Of a stretch of 64,000 bases of DNA, positions 36,790 through 48,537 are shown piece by piece. The notes below the pieces were generated by a model. The model had not been told where the DNA came from. It ran no database searches and saw nothing but the letters and a program-made list of their open reading frames with translations. Position numbers and translations under genes: made by a program. How positions within the stretch are numbered: the stretch's first letter is position 1; each line of letters starts with the position of its first letter. Source of the DNA: Thuidium tamariscinum (Eukaryota; Streptophyta; Bryopsida; Hypnales; Thuidiaceae); NCBI GenBank assembly GCA_947034885.2, contig OX344752.2, forward strand, positions 27,346,386 through 27,410,385, given 5' to 3'.

Positions 36790-37245
36790 TCATTAGGGGT
36801 AGTCACACCTCCTACAATAAGCAAAATTCTTTGAATTTGGAAAAATTGGTGAGAAAAAAGAAGAGCCAATCGTGTGTTGGTCTTTATGAAGGTGTGACAT
36901 CCCTTGAGGTGTATCAAGCGTGGAGAACCAAAACTCAAGAATCAGTTTACCTACATGCAAAATAAAGACTAACCCAATCAAATGCGACACAAGAAATTTT
37001 ACTTCATGAGTGATAAGGTGCAAGAAAGCAAAGGAGTGTAATAAATGAGTGGGAGTTAAAAAATTCTTTGAAAAATCTATTATAAACGTCATTTCTTCAT
37101 CTCCAAAGGACAAAAAACAACATTCCAAATTCTCCAAATTCTCTAAGAATTGCAATTCCCCCTTCTGCAATAAACCAATGACTAAGCACCACATGTTCAT
37201 TCTCAGGGGCATTAGCAGAGATTTGACGACTCTAGAAGCTTGCAA
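36790..37245 (-). repeat. Head-to-head repeat, reverse copy
   Basis: Inverted partner of 36,290-36,750, about 75-80% similar by eye. A third, partial copy in forward orientation lies near 37,680-37,860 ('ccattggttc', 'ctttgacttca'). It holds the longest ORF outside the three genes (178 codons, 36,793-37,329), but its codons show no recognisable domain. Confidence 0.7.
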
Positions 37246-37505
37246 GTTTCTGCAGCCCGAAATCACATAATTTGACGCAAAAATGCAATTTTGTAGGAAT
37301 CCTACGTGGTCGAGTGACTGCCATGTCATTAACTCCTTTTTTTGAAATTTTGGGACTTTTTTTCATATTTCAGGATCCAAAATTTATTTTTTTATTTTTT
37401 TATTTTTTTGAGAAATGCTGGCCTAACAAGAGCCAGCCGTTCCCCAAACTAGTTTTGGGAACAGTCCCGAAACGGCCCTTTGGAGCCCTCAAATCCCTCC
37501 TAATG
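37245..37505. repeat. Dispersed ~290-bp repeat, copy 2
   Basis: Second copy of the repeat at 23,195-23,485, same orientation. It directly abuts the reverse copy of the head-to-head repeat, so the two may belong to one larger element. Confidence 0.75.
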
Positions 37506-40500
37506 ATTAGAACAACTATGAAGAAGGTGTAATAACTCTTGTTCTTTTTTCTTTAAACATGTAGAAATGTTCTAAATGAAAAAAAATTCAAGAAATTTTT
37601 TATTTTGATTGGTTATAAGGGTCTTGTAGAACTTCCATCTAGCCTTTCAGGTTACACATTTTTCAAACATTGATTCTTTGTGCTCCAAACAACAAAAAGG
37701 AAGGAGGCACACCTTTACAAGGAATGGCTTTCCATTGGTTCTTTTTTTTTCTCATTTACTTCTTTGACTTCATAAAATTTTGTTTCTTAGAGAATTCACT
37801 ATCCCTAATGAGTATAAAGAATTTTTGCATACAAATATTTTCCCTTAATCATGCCACTACCACCCCTAGAGCACCATTTTCTCCTCTAATTGCAAACATG
37901 TATTGAATGTTGGATAATCTAAATGGATATTGAAAAATTATTGATTCATTGTGTTCTAGAAAAGGTGTGTATAGCTAATGCTAATGTTGGGGTTGCAAAC
38001 TTTATAAAATAGAATATGAAGTGCAATTTGAGTGCAATTGAACTCTCATTTTACATCAAGCAAAAGGTAGATTTCGGTTGGACCATTCAATACTAGCATT
38101 GGTCAAATAGATTTTCTTCTTCCTATACATACATGTTTACTTCTTTGAAGTTCAAAATTCTAATTGTAGTTTGTTTCAATCTCTACAAATATAAAGCAAT
38201 TTGGTTCCCTCAATACCACTAAAAAACTCCAAATTGGTTTAGGTTTGTACCACTAAACTACTCTCTTTAATTATGGATTTTGATCATTGAACAAGTCATG
38301 TGATTTAGAATTCAAATTACATAAGGTAAAAGGCTTTTCATGTATCTCTTGAGGTGGAAATATTATGAAATTAGTTATGAATTTTCAAACACAATCTAGT
38401 ATAGGTCCCTATTTGTGATCATAGGCCCTTGGAAACCCATCCATGCATAGTTTGAAAAAAACCCAGGGCTTGTTCAAAAACTAGCATTGCAACATGTATG
38501 TAGCAATAGAAATGGTTTTTAAAAGCGTTCCTTTCTAAATCTGAAATGAATGCTTGAATCAATCATTATTTCAGATTTTTCAATACTTGTAAGAAGGTAG
38601 TTGAACAACAAATTCTTATTTTGAATTAAATTCAAAAACACTTAGCCACTTAGAAATGAACCTAGTGTGACTCTTAAACCATCCATTGGAGAAGTAAAAA
38701 CAAATCTTATCAAGGTTCCCATTGTAATCTAGAATTCATTTTTCCACAATTCAAATGTCCATTTCACAACCCCTATTGGACAGTTAAAAATGCCCGCTCA
38801 GTTTTAGAGCCCTTTCCTATACGTGTCAGTCTATTGTATCCTTCATTTTACATCACTAGTGGATGCATGGTTTGGTCTCTCATTCATTCTCTAAAGTTGA
38901 TTCACTAAAATTTTAATTTAGCAAAGAAAATTCATTTGAAGATAGCCTTCATAACTTCATATATATATAAAAAGATAGATTTTGTAAATGGTTGACAAAA
39001 AAACATGCCCACCTAAAACTTCGAATATATTATGCAAATGGATTTTTTTTAAAGATTTCAATCTGTAAGAAAACGACTTCCTAAAATTGAACCTTATTTT
39101 CACTCTATAAAAGTCCATAACTATATGAAATACAATGATATTGGCACCAAAGAATTCATTATATAAAGAATATTTTCATTTACTTTTATATTTAGACATT
39201 ATAAACCATTTTTATGTGTTTGTGTATTAAAAAAAGTCTATATGTATTAAACTTAATTGTTATGACAATCTACACACTTATCTTTAAGAGTCAATAAATC
39301 AATGTTGATAGAAATTGGTTGTCAAAAAAATATATAGATGTCTTTTTAATCAAGTTCATATACTTTTATCCCAAAATAGCATGAGGAACTACAATACTTT
39401 GTATGATATTTGAGTTATCTGTAAAGTCCCCCCTACTTTGGGCATGACTTTTTTTGAAGTTGAAAAGGCAACTATAGTTGAAGCATCAAACTTTTTTGCA
39501 AGATACTTATGTCACACGACTTCAAAAGTGGGAACCAAACTTTTTTAGGCACCATTTTGATGGAAAAATAAGTTTCATACACACTTTTATTTTGACTTTT
39601 TTAACTCAATCATCTTTTTCACAAAACTCATTGGTTTAAATCCCAGTTCAGGGTGGGTTTTTTTGGCGATTTATTGCCAAATTTGAAATTTGATTTGACA
39701 GCATTTGCCACTGTCAGTGGCCCCCTCCAAATATTGCCCTTTGCTCGGAGGGCACACAAGGTTGTTTCCTGTTCAATTATAGTGCAAAAAAACAACCATG
39801 CCCCACTTTAGGGTACTTTACGAAAAACTCAATTTACTTTATAATATATACTCTTCCATGAAATCAACCTTGTAAAATGTTATAGTGGTGCTTTAGATTT
39901 GAACATTCATCCATAAGTTGGAAAGAAAATATCACATTTTGTACATATCACATGTCCATAATCTTCTTTTCATTGACAATTTGGCAATTTCATCTAATAC
40001 TTTTTTTGAAGCTCAAAGTTTTATGGCAAAAACTTTACAATTTGTTGCCAATTTTTAGCTTAGTAATTTTTTTATGCAATTTAGCACTAGAAAACCTCCA
40101 AAAAGGCTCTAGTTCTAAGGGAGTATAAAATATTTTAGCACCCGCAATCAATTAACTCTCAAAAATGTCTCACATACAAGAATTCTCTATCATCCATCAG
40201 ACTCTTAGTCTCCACAACAACATTACAAAGTTAAATAAACAAGGGAGAACCACCTATCCCCAACTAAGGGTCCATATCCAACTTATAAGATGAAGCTATT
40301 TTCCGCCAAGGCTAAAAGAGATTTCCAATCAAAGTTTGGGATGTACTTTTTTTCCATTTTCAAGGTTGGAACTAATAAAGTCATGACACATGTTCCAAAG
40401 TGTCATAAAGTGTGTGGGAAGTACCAAGTAGAAAAGTAGTCTTGGCTATGATCCAAATTGGAAGACTCTAGACATTGACTATAGGTTCAAAGCACTTCTT

Positions 40501-40850
40501 GGCTTCCAAAAATCATAGTAATTTTAATTTTGGAAACAAAATTGTGACAAATTTGTAATCCCCATATTTCCTATCTTTCTACATGAGAATAATTTGTATA
40601 GCCTCATAGTCTTCATGATCTATTTCAAAATTGCTTAAGTAATTGGGTATTGGTGGTTCTACCTTGTCATAAATATTTAGGAAAATAGTCTAAACCATCA
40701 ATTGAAGGAGCCATTGATAAAAGTTCTTGAACTAGTGTCATTTAGTTGGGGTGAATTGGCCCCCTTGCTCAGCCACTCCAAGTAATTTAGGGGTGCAAGT
40801 AAAACTCCTAGCTCCCTATGCTATACTTCTCTAATTTACCTCCTTCACTA
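37506..40850. other. AT-rich intergenic DNA
   Basis: No gene was recognised. At 39,690-39,750 a 'gtggccccctccaaatattg' + 'ccctttgctcggagggc' block resembles 'gtggctccctcccaatattg' + 'gcctctggtgggaggcc' at 46,427-46,465, so a further dispersed repeat is probably present. A 'ggtttaaatcccagttcagg' stretch at 39,633 recalls a tRNA B box, but no tRNA-like fold was found. Confidence 0.45.
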
Positions 40851-42205
40851 TCTATACCTTAGACAGGTAGTTTGTTTCGTTTATTTGTCATATTGAGATC
40901 TTTTGGACCGTGCCTCCCTTAGTCGTGTGCTTGGTAATGTCAGAAAGCTCTTGGCAAGAAAGGGCGCATAGGCTTGGTTTTGAGGCATTTGGACCCATGG
41001 TGAAAAAATTATTGAATTTCAAAGTTTTAATGAATTAAAAAATTAGAAAATTACTTTTACTTTAGTTATGACTATAGCATCGACATAGGGCACACTAGTC
41101 TATACCTTAAGACATGTAGTTTGTTTTGTTTTGTTTTGTTTGTTTGTCATGTTGAGATCCCCCAAATCATGCATCCCTTGGTCATGTACTTGGTACTATC
41201 GGAAAGCTCTCAATGAGGAAGGGTGCATGGGCTTGGTTTTGAGGCATTTGGATTCAGGGTGAAAAAAATATCGAATTTCAAAGTTTTAATGAATTAAAAA
41301 TTTAGAAAATATCTTTTACTTTGGATTTGATTGTGGCAATGGCATAGAGTACACTAGTCTATACCTTAAGGAAGCTTGGAATATTCTTTTTTGTTATATT
41401 TTGTTTATTAGGTTGATATCTCCCAAACTGTGTGTCCTCCAATTGTGTACTTGGTACCATCGGAAAGCTCTTGGCAAGGAAGTGTGCATGGTCTTTGTTT
41501 CATGGAATTTTGACCTATGGTGTGAAGATTATAGATTTTTGAGTTATTTTTGGTTTAAAAAAATTATTTTGTTTTGTTTATCACGGTGAGATCTCTTGGA
41601 CCATGCATCCTCCAATCGCGTGCTTGGTACCGTCGGAAAGCCCTTAGCGAAGTGGGGTGCATGGACTTTGTTGCATGGCATTCCAACCTATAGTGTGATA
41701 GTTATGGATTTTTGAGTTATTTTTGGTTCTAAAAAACTAGAAAATTACTTCTACTTTGATTTTGGTTGCAATCTTGGTACCATCGGAAAGCCCTTAGCAA
41801 GGAGGGGTGCATGAACTTTGTTGTTGGCATTTGGAACTATGGTGTGAAAGTTATTGAACTTCAAAGTTTTTATTATGCATTCAAAAATTAAGAAATGACT
41901 TTCACTTTGATTTTGGCTGTGGCAACAACATAGGGCACACTAGTCTTATACCTTAAGGAAGGTAGTTTGTTTTGTTGGTTTTATTTGTTTTGTTTGTCAT
42001 ATTGAGATCTCTCGGCCCATGTGTCCCCCGGTTGCGTGCTTGGTACTGTTAGAAAACTCTCGGCAAGGAGGAGTGCACGGGCTTGGTTTTGTGGTGTTCC
42101 AACCTACAATGCAAAAGTTATTGAATTTCAAAGTTTTTATGGTTCTCAAAAATAAAATAAATACTTTTATTTTAGTTCTAACTATAGCATCGGTATAGTA
42201 CCTAA
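40851..42205 (-). repeat. Tandem array of a ~250-bp repeat, six copies
   Basis: Copies start at about 40,851, 41,100, 41,359, 41,570, 41,770 and 41,948; three are near full length (~245-260 bp) and three are shortened to about 175-210 bp. Each holds a (T)TTTG-rich tract, 'cat(a/g)ttgagatct', 'ttggtacc(a/g)tcggaaagc', 'ggggtgcatggg(c/a)ttt', 'gttattgaatttcaaagttt' and ends 'gcacactagtctatacctta'. An isolated, less diverged relative is at 4,625-4,875. On the minus strand each unit would end in (CAAA)n. Confidence 0.85.
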
Positions 42206-44075
42206 CTAATTTGGAGCTCCTGATTGCAAGTATGAATTCAGAATTTGAAAATAAAATTATTTGCAAAAGATAAAAAATTCCAGCGTTTTTTCAAGTGGCC
42301 GAGTGGGGGTCAGTTCACTCCGCAAGATGTTAAATAAGTCCCACAAAGGTGCGACAGAGGGGTAGAACATGGCTCTAGTGGGGTAAAACTCATTTTACTA
42401 GGAGTTGATTGAAGTTTGGGGTTTATGTTTTTTTGTTTTTATGGTTGAATTTGGATCTCCTGAGACTAATTTGGAGTAGGTTTTTTTTTCCTAGAGATTT
42501 ATCGTCATCTTCTGTGAGCCCTCGAGATGGCACTCAGGACTCTGGGTCCATTTTTCACGATTAAATAGCGAAAATTAGCTAAAATATACAAGAAAAGGAC
42601 ATAAAAAGAGTGTTGAAGGAGTTTTGGTGTCAGTCTATGCCAAAATGGTGGAAAACCAACTTAGAAGGTGGAAAATTCCTAACTCTAGGAATTTGAATCA
42701 TTCTAAGTCTCCAAAGTAAGTTTGTGTGAAGATTTAGTAGTTCCGAGAGAAATGAGGAATCGAGAGTTAGTCAGTCCTAGTGTTTGTCTGTGCAAAATCA
42801 ACATTTTAAGGATGCATATGACATACTGACTAAGCCAAAAGAGTCTACTACGAGCCTAGGAGATTTACCAAGGCTCAAATTCAATTTTGGAACAAATTGG
42901 ATTTAAAAGTAAAACAATTACAAATGACTTGGAGAATTGGAGTTTCATAAGATCAAAGATGGAGGATTGGAGATTGAAGACTACAGAAAGGTGTTCCAAG
43001 GGTAGGAGCATGCCAGGAGCGAACAAGAATTAAACAATTGTCCAAGATTCTCGGGCATCGGGAATTAAATTGTCCAATTGGGCAAAGTAATTTCAAATTA
43101 CTAAAATTAGACTAGTGCAAGGTCGCGTGGAACTTACACTAAGAATCTAGGAGTGACCTAGATGTTACCCAATTTATTTCAGATTTTTCCGAAATTCCAC
43201 GTTGACTCCATGGGAAGTCAACCGCACATAGAAATGTTCGTAAATTCCTAGAAATTACCTATGATGCGGTAAAATCTCACTAAAAATTATGATAAGTTTT
43301 TGTGTGCTTAATAAGCGCCCGGTCAAGTTTGAAGACATTCCGACATTCCCAACTACCAAAACCGGCATCAACATCGAATTTCAATGGAATTTACAAGTTG
43401 GCGATGGGTTGACCGGCGTATTAGGAGCGAATGATGTCTGATTGTCGCAAATAAGGAGTCATTCCTTACTCTCACAGACATTCTTAACAACCCTGGCCTG
43501 ACAGATTCATCGAAATGCGCAAATCCTAAAAGTTAGATTTTTGACTTTTAATTGAAGTTACCGTAATTCCAATTTGGGCGCGCAAATGGCCTATGAGTGA
43601 GGAGTAAAGGGTCCCTTAGGCTAATTGGGGTCTTTTGAAGACAATGGCACAGATAGTTTTCCGTTTCGAGTTGTTCCCTAAAAGATAGAGAGGGTCAGCT
43701 CTTAGTTTGACTTTTTAATCGTTAATTGCGGTTAATTAAGAGTGATTTTGGAAATATCTCTTGGAAAATCAAAGATTGGATTTGGTCAAGATTTCTTTTT
43801 CGCGTAAAAAGCCATCTTTGGACTAAAGAAAGACAATTTTCGAAATGACTTTTGGTTAATTTGCAAAATATCTACGTAAATTAGGATTAATTCCAAAATA
43901 TTTTGGATTAAGATCTTGGATTTGATTTGACGAAGATTTCATTAGCCAAATGGGGATGTTTTTAGAAATTTCCACCATTAAACAACTATTATTTTGAAAT
44001 TACATTAGGGTAGTTTAAGATAAGAAGTAACAAAGTGTTTTCACCGGCAATTACCGAGAGGGGCTTGGCCACGGG

Positions 44076-44083
44076 TATATAAG
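44076..44083 (+). promoter_or_regulatory. TATA box (TATATAAG)
   Basis: TATATAAG sits in a GC-richer context ('ccacgggtatataagggccc') followed by repeated 'caccgacac' words. It is the best TATA match seen in the window. It could be a captured gene promoter or the promoter of an LTR remnant; no start codon with a long ORF follows. Confidence 0.5.
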
Positions 44084-44744
44084 GGCCCCCCTCGAGGTTG
44101 CCAGTACCCTTATTTCTCGCACCGACACTTTGTTCTTCTATTACTTGTGCCACCGACACGGTTGGGGCACCGCTTGGACCAAAGATTTTTTGGTCAAGTC
44201 TTATTTGTGTTTAGTTCTTTGAATTTGAAGGCTTAGGGCCCCTTCAATTTTTATTCCTTTGTCACACGTACTCAAGAGGCAAGGCCTCAACACTTTCTTT
44301 GCCACTAGTTCATGGAAATTTTGAGCATTGAGCGCCAAAGTTCGGTTTAAACACTATCATGTGTACCTCCTTTGGTTGCAAAATCCCAAAATACTAAGAA
44401 ATTTTAAGAGTTTAAAGTGAAAGTCTGGTTCAAACACTGTCATGTGTACCTCCTTTTGCGAATAAAATCCTTAAAATACTATTACAAAGATTCAAGACGG
44501 CGAAGCTTTGACTCTCCCTAACTATTAGGTGAAGGCGTTAGAACCCAAAGTCATATCACCATAATATGCATATAAGACCTTCGTGGTGGAAAAATCGCAT
44601 GTGTTAAACAAATTCTCAAGTCATTGGACTAATAACGATTAACCGTTGTAAGAAATTGGCCAAATTAGTGATTCCCATCCTTGATAGTTATAGATTCTAT
44701 TCCTGTTTTTTTAAAGATACTTAAAAAACCAAAATTAAATTCAA

Positions 44745-44805
44745 AAGCCAATCCAGTGAAGGCCAAACCAGCCAGTCCATCGAAGGCCAACCAGCCAGTC
44801 CAGCG
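44745..44805 (+). repeat. Short ~23-bp tandem repeat
   Basis: Three units of 'ccagccagtccagcgaaggc'-like sequence in a row. Nearby, at about 44,855-44,868, is an uninterrupted run of 14 G. Confidence 0.7.
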
Positions 44806-45995
44806 AGGAGGACCAGTACACGGGAGTTACCAGTACACGGGGTGACCAACGGACGGGGGGGGGGGGGGCTAATCGCACCCTGCCACGTGGCGTTATCTGG
44901 GGGTCCGAGAGTAGTAGTCGGAGGGTCCGTGAGCACAGTCTGGGGGGGTCCGTGAGTCGAAGTCCAGGGAGTAATTCGGGGTCCAAGGGCTAGGAGTTGG
45001 AATTCGGTGAGTCCAAAACTCATTGTGAAACCACAAAAATTTGATTTTCTCAAAAATCATTGGGTTGGCAATGGTAGCCACAACCCCCAAAACTTTCTTT
45101 TGATTTTTGCAAAAAATCCAAACTTTGAGGTCTCAACGATTTCTTACTCCAACCCACTCAATCTTCTAACGCCATAGCCAAGTCTCTCTCAAAATCATTG
45201 CAAAACTCTACAACAATAAGAATGAGGGAAAAGGGGAGAGATTAGGAAGATTAAGGTGACGGAATCTCAACACAAGAAGCAATTCCCATAAAAAACTAAT
45301 TTCCGAAGAAATAACACTATAGAGTTGATTCTTTATTCTTGGGGGTTGACCCTTGGGAATAAACAACTAATTTATTTAGAATATTACTATTGAAATTATT
45401 CTCGTTCTTTAGGAATGTTCTACATTCTTTGGTAGTTAGTCATTAATTAGATTCTTAGAAGGTTTGGATTTTGTTGGTTTCGTTTTATTAGGCCTAATAA
45501 GCCAAAAAAGAAATAAACAAATTGCCAACCAATTTCTTTTCAAATTAACGCCAATTCAAAATTAATTAGATTTGAAAAGATTTGATGATAGTTCTTGATT
45601 TTAAAATATTTAATAAGATGAAAGGAAGAAGACAAATTAACAACCAATTTATTTAAGAATTAACAAGAATTAAAAATTAATTAGATTTGAAAGGATTTGA
45701 TGATAATTTCTATTCAAAAGATTATAATTAATTTCATTTAAAAATTCGAATATTGATCAAAAGAATAAAACTAATAATAACAAAAACTAACCATTAAATT
45801 TCCATTTTTAAGATAGAGGATTTACTAGGTACTTAATCAAATAGGTAGACTAAGTCGAATTGTAGTATTTTCTAATTACCGGAGATTTAGGAATTAAAAG
45901 AAGTACGCAATTAAATTAGATCTACATAACTTTTAGTTTTCTTTTAATCATGAAAGATTTAATTGACCAACAACGTGAGAATTACTATGGATTAG

Positions 45996-46091
45996 ATGGG
46001 GAGCCGGAATGATTTTGATGGCGAGGTCGTGGGAGAATATCTCCACATGATGATGTTTGACGACGGGACCATGGAGATTTATGCAGAAGAG
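45996..46091 (+). CDS. Isolated exon-like ORF with splice donor (hypothetical)
   Basis: An ATG preceded directly by an in-frame TAG opens 32 codons, 'MGSRNDFDGEVVGEYLHMM' then 'MFDDGTMEIYAEE', of coding-like composition (acidic, GC-richer than its flanks). It runs into a splice-donor-like 'gaag|aggtaaat', after which the frame becomes AT-rich and stops at about 46,160. No downstream partner exon was found. It lies inside the 4.3-kb TIR element, so it may be a captured first exon of a host gene. The parent gene is not recognised. Confidence 0.3.
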
Positions 46092-46694
46092 GTAAATCGA
46101 TCTCATTTGATTTTTATTTTCATTGTTTTGTTACTAAGTTTCTTTTTACCGAATGCATGGAATTAGATTTGGACAATTTCATTTGATAAAGTAGAATAGG
46201 ATAGGATAGCCTAGTTAAATTTTAGAATAGAATAGTTAAAGTCATAGACTCAATTTAGATAAACAAAACGCTTTAAAGACGTGACTAAAAGAGTTCATTG
46301 CTTGGAAGGCTTTCTTTGAACACCCAATTAGAGAGAAAACTCAATTAGACACAAGACCCGTGTGATAAACTTCTAGCTCGACGGTGGAATTAGAAGCACT
46401 CACAGCTTCCCGCTCACCGGTGTTTGTGGCTCCCTCCCAATATTGGCCTCTGGTGGGAGGCCGCAAAGGGCTTTATTATAGATGAACAGTACCAAAAAAA
46501 ACACTCTCATTTGGAGTCTCAGATGCCAAATATGAACTCAGAATTTGAAACAAAAATTTATGCAAAAAATAAAAAATTTCAACGTTTACCCATGTGGTAA
46601 ACTCATGGACTTCGTGGGACTAATTTAACATCACGCAGTTCACCCCGGCCTGTCATTCTATAAACTGCCTGTTCTCTAAAACCATACTGTAAAC

Positions 46695-46710
46695 AAATAT
46701 CTTGACGTCA
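46695..46710 (+). promoter_or_regulatory. Evening-element core next to TGACGTCA palindrome
   Basis: AAATATCT (46,695-46,702) is the core of the evening element bound by CCA1/LHY/RVE MYBs. It is followed without gap by TGACGTCA (46,703-46,710), a bZIP palindrome. They lie about 1.8 kb before the RVE-like start codon and about 450 bp before the GC-rich leader begins. Feedback by the gene's own family is plausible but untested; an 8-bp AT-rich match can be chance. Confidence 0.35.
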
Positions 46711-46759
46711 AATTCCAAACTTGACGGACGGCGACACTTGAAGTCACCTGGAAGGATAT

Positions 46760-47139
46760 AAGGTAGCCGACCTATTTCCGATCACTTAAGCAATTACACA
46801 TAGTTGGAGTGCAGTTTTTTTTATTGCAAAATTTTTCCCATGTATAGAAATAGAGTTTGGAAGTATAGCATATTTTTTTAGAATTTTATTACACAAAATG
46901 TAATTACTATGAATTTTTTAGTAGAAGATTCTTCTTGACCTATAATGGTAATATAGGCCTTACAATTTCTGACCATAGGCTGATTGCAAAATCCACCAAG
47001 AGCTGATTGCATTAATGAGAGCCTTACAACCAATCCTAATGTGCCACAATTGCTTTGGGAGATGCACCACAATTTCACGGAAAAGAAGCAGCCTATAGAT
47101 TGGAAATAGGTAGGTGATCGGAAATGGGTTGGCTACCTT
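46760..47139. mobile_element. 380-bp TIR element (MITE) upstream of the RVE-like gene
   Basis: The left end 'aaggtagccgacctatttcc' + 'gatcac' is matched by the inverse right end 'gtgatcggaaatgggttggc' + 'tacctt' (24 of 26 positions). Flanks carry TA on both sides (ATA before, TTAC after, depending on the cut), as for TA-targeting families. It is non-coding. It separates the evening-element site from the GC-rich leader. Confidence 0.7.
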
Positions 47140-48537
47140 ACAAAGTTTTAAAAAAATACTCCCGGGAGTACTGTAGTTCAAATTTCCCGGGAAACCTGGA
47201 AGTGGCAGGCCCTGAGCTGGACGGTCCTGGCACAAACACGTGGCTGCACAGCTCCGGCTTCACCGACGTGGACCACAGAATGTACCGTGTCTCCCTCTCT
47301 AAGTTGCCGTGCCTCCCACGGTATCCCCCGTGCCTTGCTAACTGCTGGGGTCCTGGACTGGACTGGACTTCCAAGGAGCTGCTGCCGTGTGTGGGACCAA
47401 GTGTCAGGCCTGGACAGAAGGAATGGCTATGGCGTGCCCAAAGGCCATGGCCATCCTCCCACCTTGCTCGTCTCCGTTCATCGCCTGCCCTCTCGGGTCT
47501 ACAGTTGTAATAATCTTAGTAAGTTATTCCAATCGTTCCTCCTCTCTTTCTGTGCCGATTGATTTTCTAGCAAGAGAATCTCCTTTCATCTTTCTGCAGT
47601 CTGTTGATCGCTCTGTGTTTCAGTCGCTGGCTTGGCGTCTATTTCCGTCGGATTTTGAGTTCACAGGTGAGGGAGGGAAGCAGTCGATGATTCCACCATT
47701 TGGCGCGGCTGTGAGTTCAGTTGTTGTTGATCTAAAGGGTCCTTGGTCTTCCCGTGTTGCGAGTTGGTCATCTTGTGGTGGAATTTCCGGGATTCGTGGT
47801 ACTGGTTAGGTGCGCGGTGGTTAGAATGGTAGGGAATGGCTAGGCGCGAGGCTAGTTGTGACAGGGCTTTGCATTTTGAAATTGGGTTTCGCGGTGACTG
47901 GCTTTGCAAACTAGGGCTTGTGTTTAGGTGTGCAAACTATTGTGGTGGTGTCTCTGGTGCCGGCATCCAAGTGTGAAATTGGATACGGATCTTGTGAGTG
48001 CTTGGTAGGCCGAAGTACTGTAGTCCTCAGTTCGGGTGTAGAATTTTGCTGAGGTGTTGGCAGTGTTGGTGGTCGAGTTTCCGTGGCCAACTGAGAGCAT
48101 TTGTGTGGTGGATTTGTTGGTCATGCAAAGATTAGGTCTGTTGGAATCCTGCGCCTGAGATCATTTTGCGGAATCATGGTTGCATTAGACTTGACGTGTT
48201 GGTACTGCGGTTACATTCTGGTTCTGACGGGAGCCTCCCGGCGCTTGCGAAATCAGGTGCTAAGGTTGTTGAATGTGTGAGGTTGGCTATGATGCAGGAG
48301 ATTGGCGGTGTTGGCATACAGTTATTTTCTGGAAAGCCTGATGGTCAGAAATCGAGGTGGGTGTTTGTTTAGGAAGCTATCCGGAAACCGTAAGGTAGTT
48401 GGAATTTGAACACTGCGATACAGGAAACGAAGGAGGCGAGGAGTCTAGCGGAAAGTTGCGGAGTCCATTGCAAGTGGGTTTGGAGGCTAGATTGCAGTCG
48501 AGGACAGCAGAGCAGGAGGGGTTTGGACAGGCTGCAC
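47140..48537 (+). promoter_or_regulatory. Leader and promoter region of the RVE-like gene
   Basis: GC content jumps at about 47,160 and stays high into the coding region, suggesting a long transcribed leader. A strong donor-like 'ttcacag|gtgagg' at 47,666/47,667 and acceptor-like 'gcgatacag|gaaacg' near 48,423 suggest a leader intron. Frames of up to 140 codons at 47,124-47,809 have no domain and mostly lack an ATG start. The true 5' end cannot be fixed. Confidence 0.45.

Larger units (their letters stand above)
42323..46635. mobile_element. 4.3-kb TIR element with 12-bp flanking repeat
   Basis: The left terminus, 'caagatgttaaataagtccc' + 'ac', and the right terminus, 'gtgggactaatttaacatca' + 'cg', are inverted over 22 bp (19 matches). 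Immediately outside, 'cagttcactccg' (42,311-42,322) and 'cagttcaccccg' (46,636-46,647) are direct repeats, a likely target duplication. Related ends occur at 62,714-62,974. No transposase is visible, so the element is non-autonomous. The interior has moderate GC, a strong TATA box at 44,076 and an exon-like ORF at 45,996, so it may carry captured host sequence in the manner of a Pack-type element. A nested retrotransposon remnant cannot be excluded. Confidence 0.6.

Noticed and set aside
39630-39670. tRNA-like B-box sequence ('ggtttaaatcccagttcagg')
   Set aside because: No matching A box, acceptor stem or anticodon arm could be found, so neither a tRNA nor a SINE was called.
42480-44700. Possible LTR with TATA box
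   Set aside because: No paired LTR, primer-binding site, polypurine tract or gag-pol frame was found; kept only as an alternative in the TIR-element entry.
48406-48537. N-terminal extension of the RVE-like protein upstream of 48,538
   Set aside because: The frame is open but its first codon is TTG; the first ATG is at 48,538.
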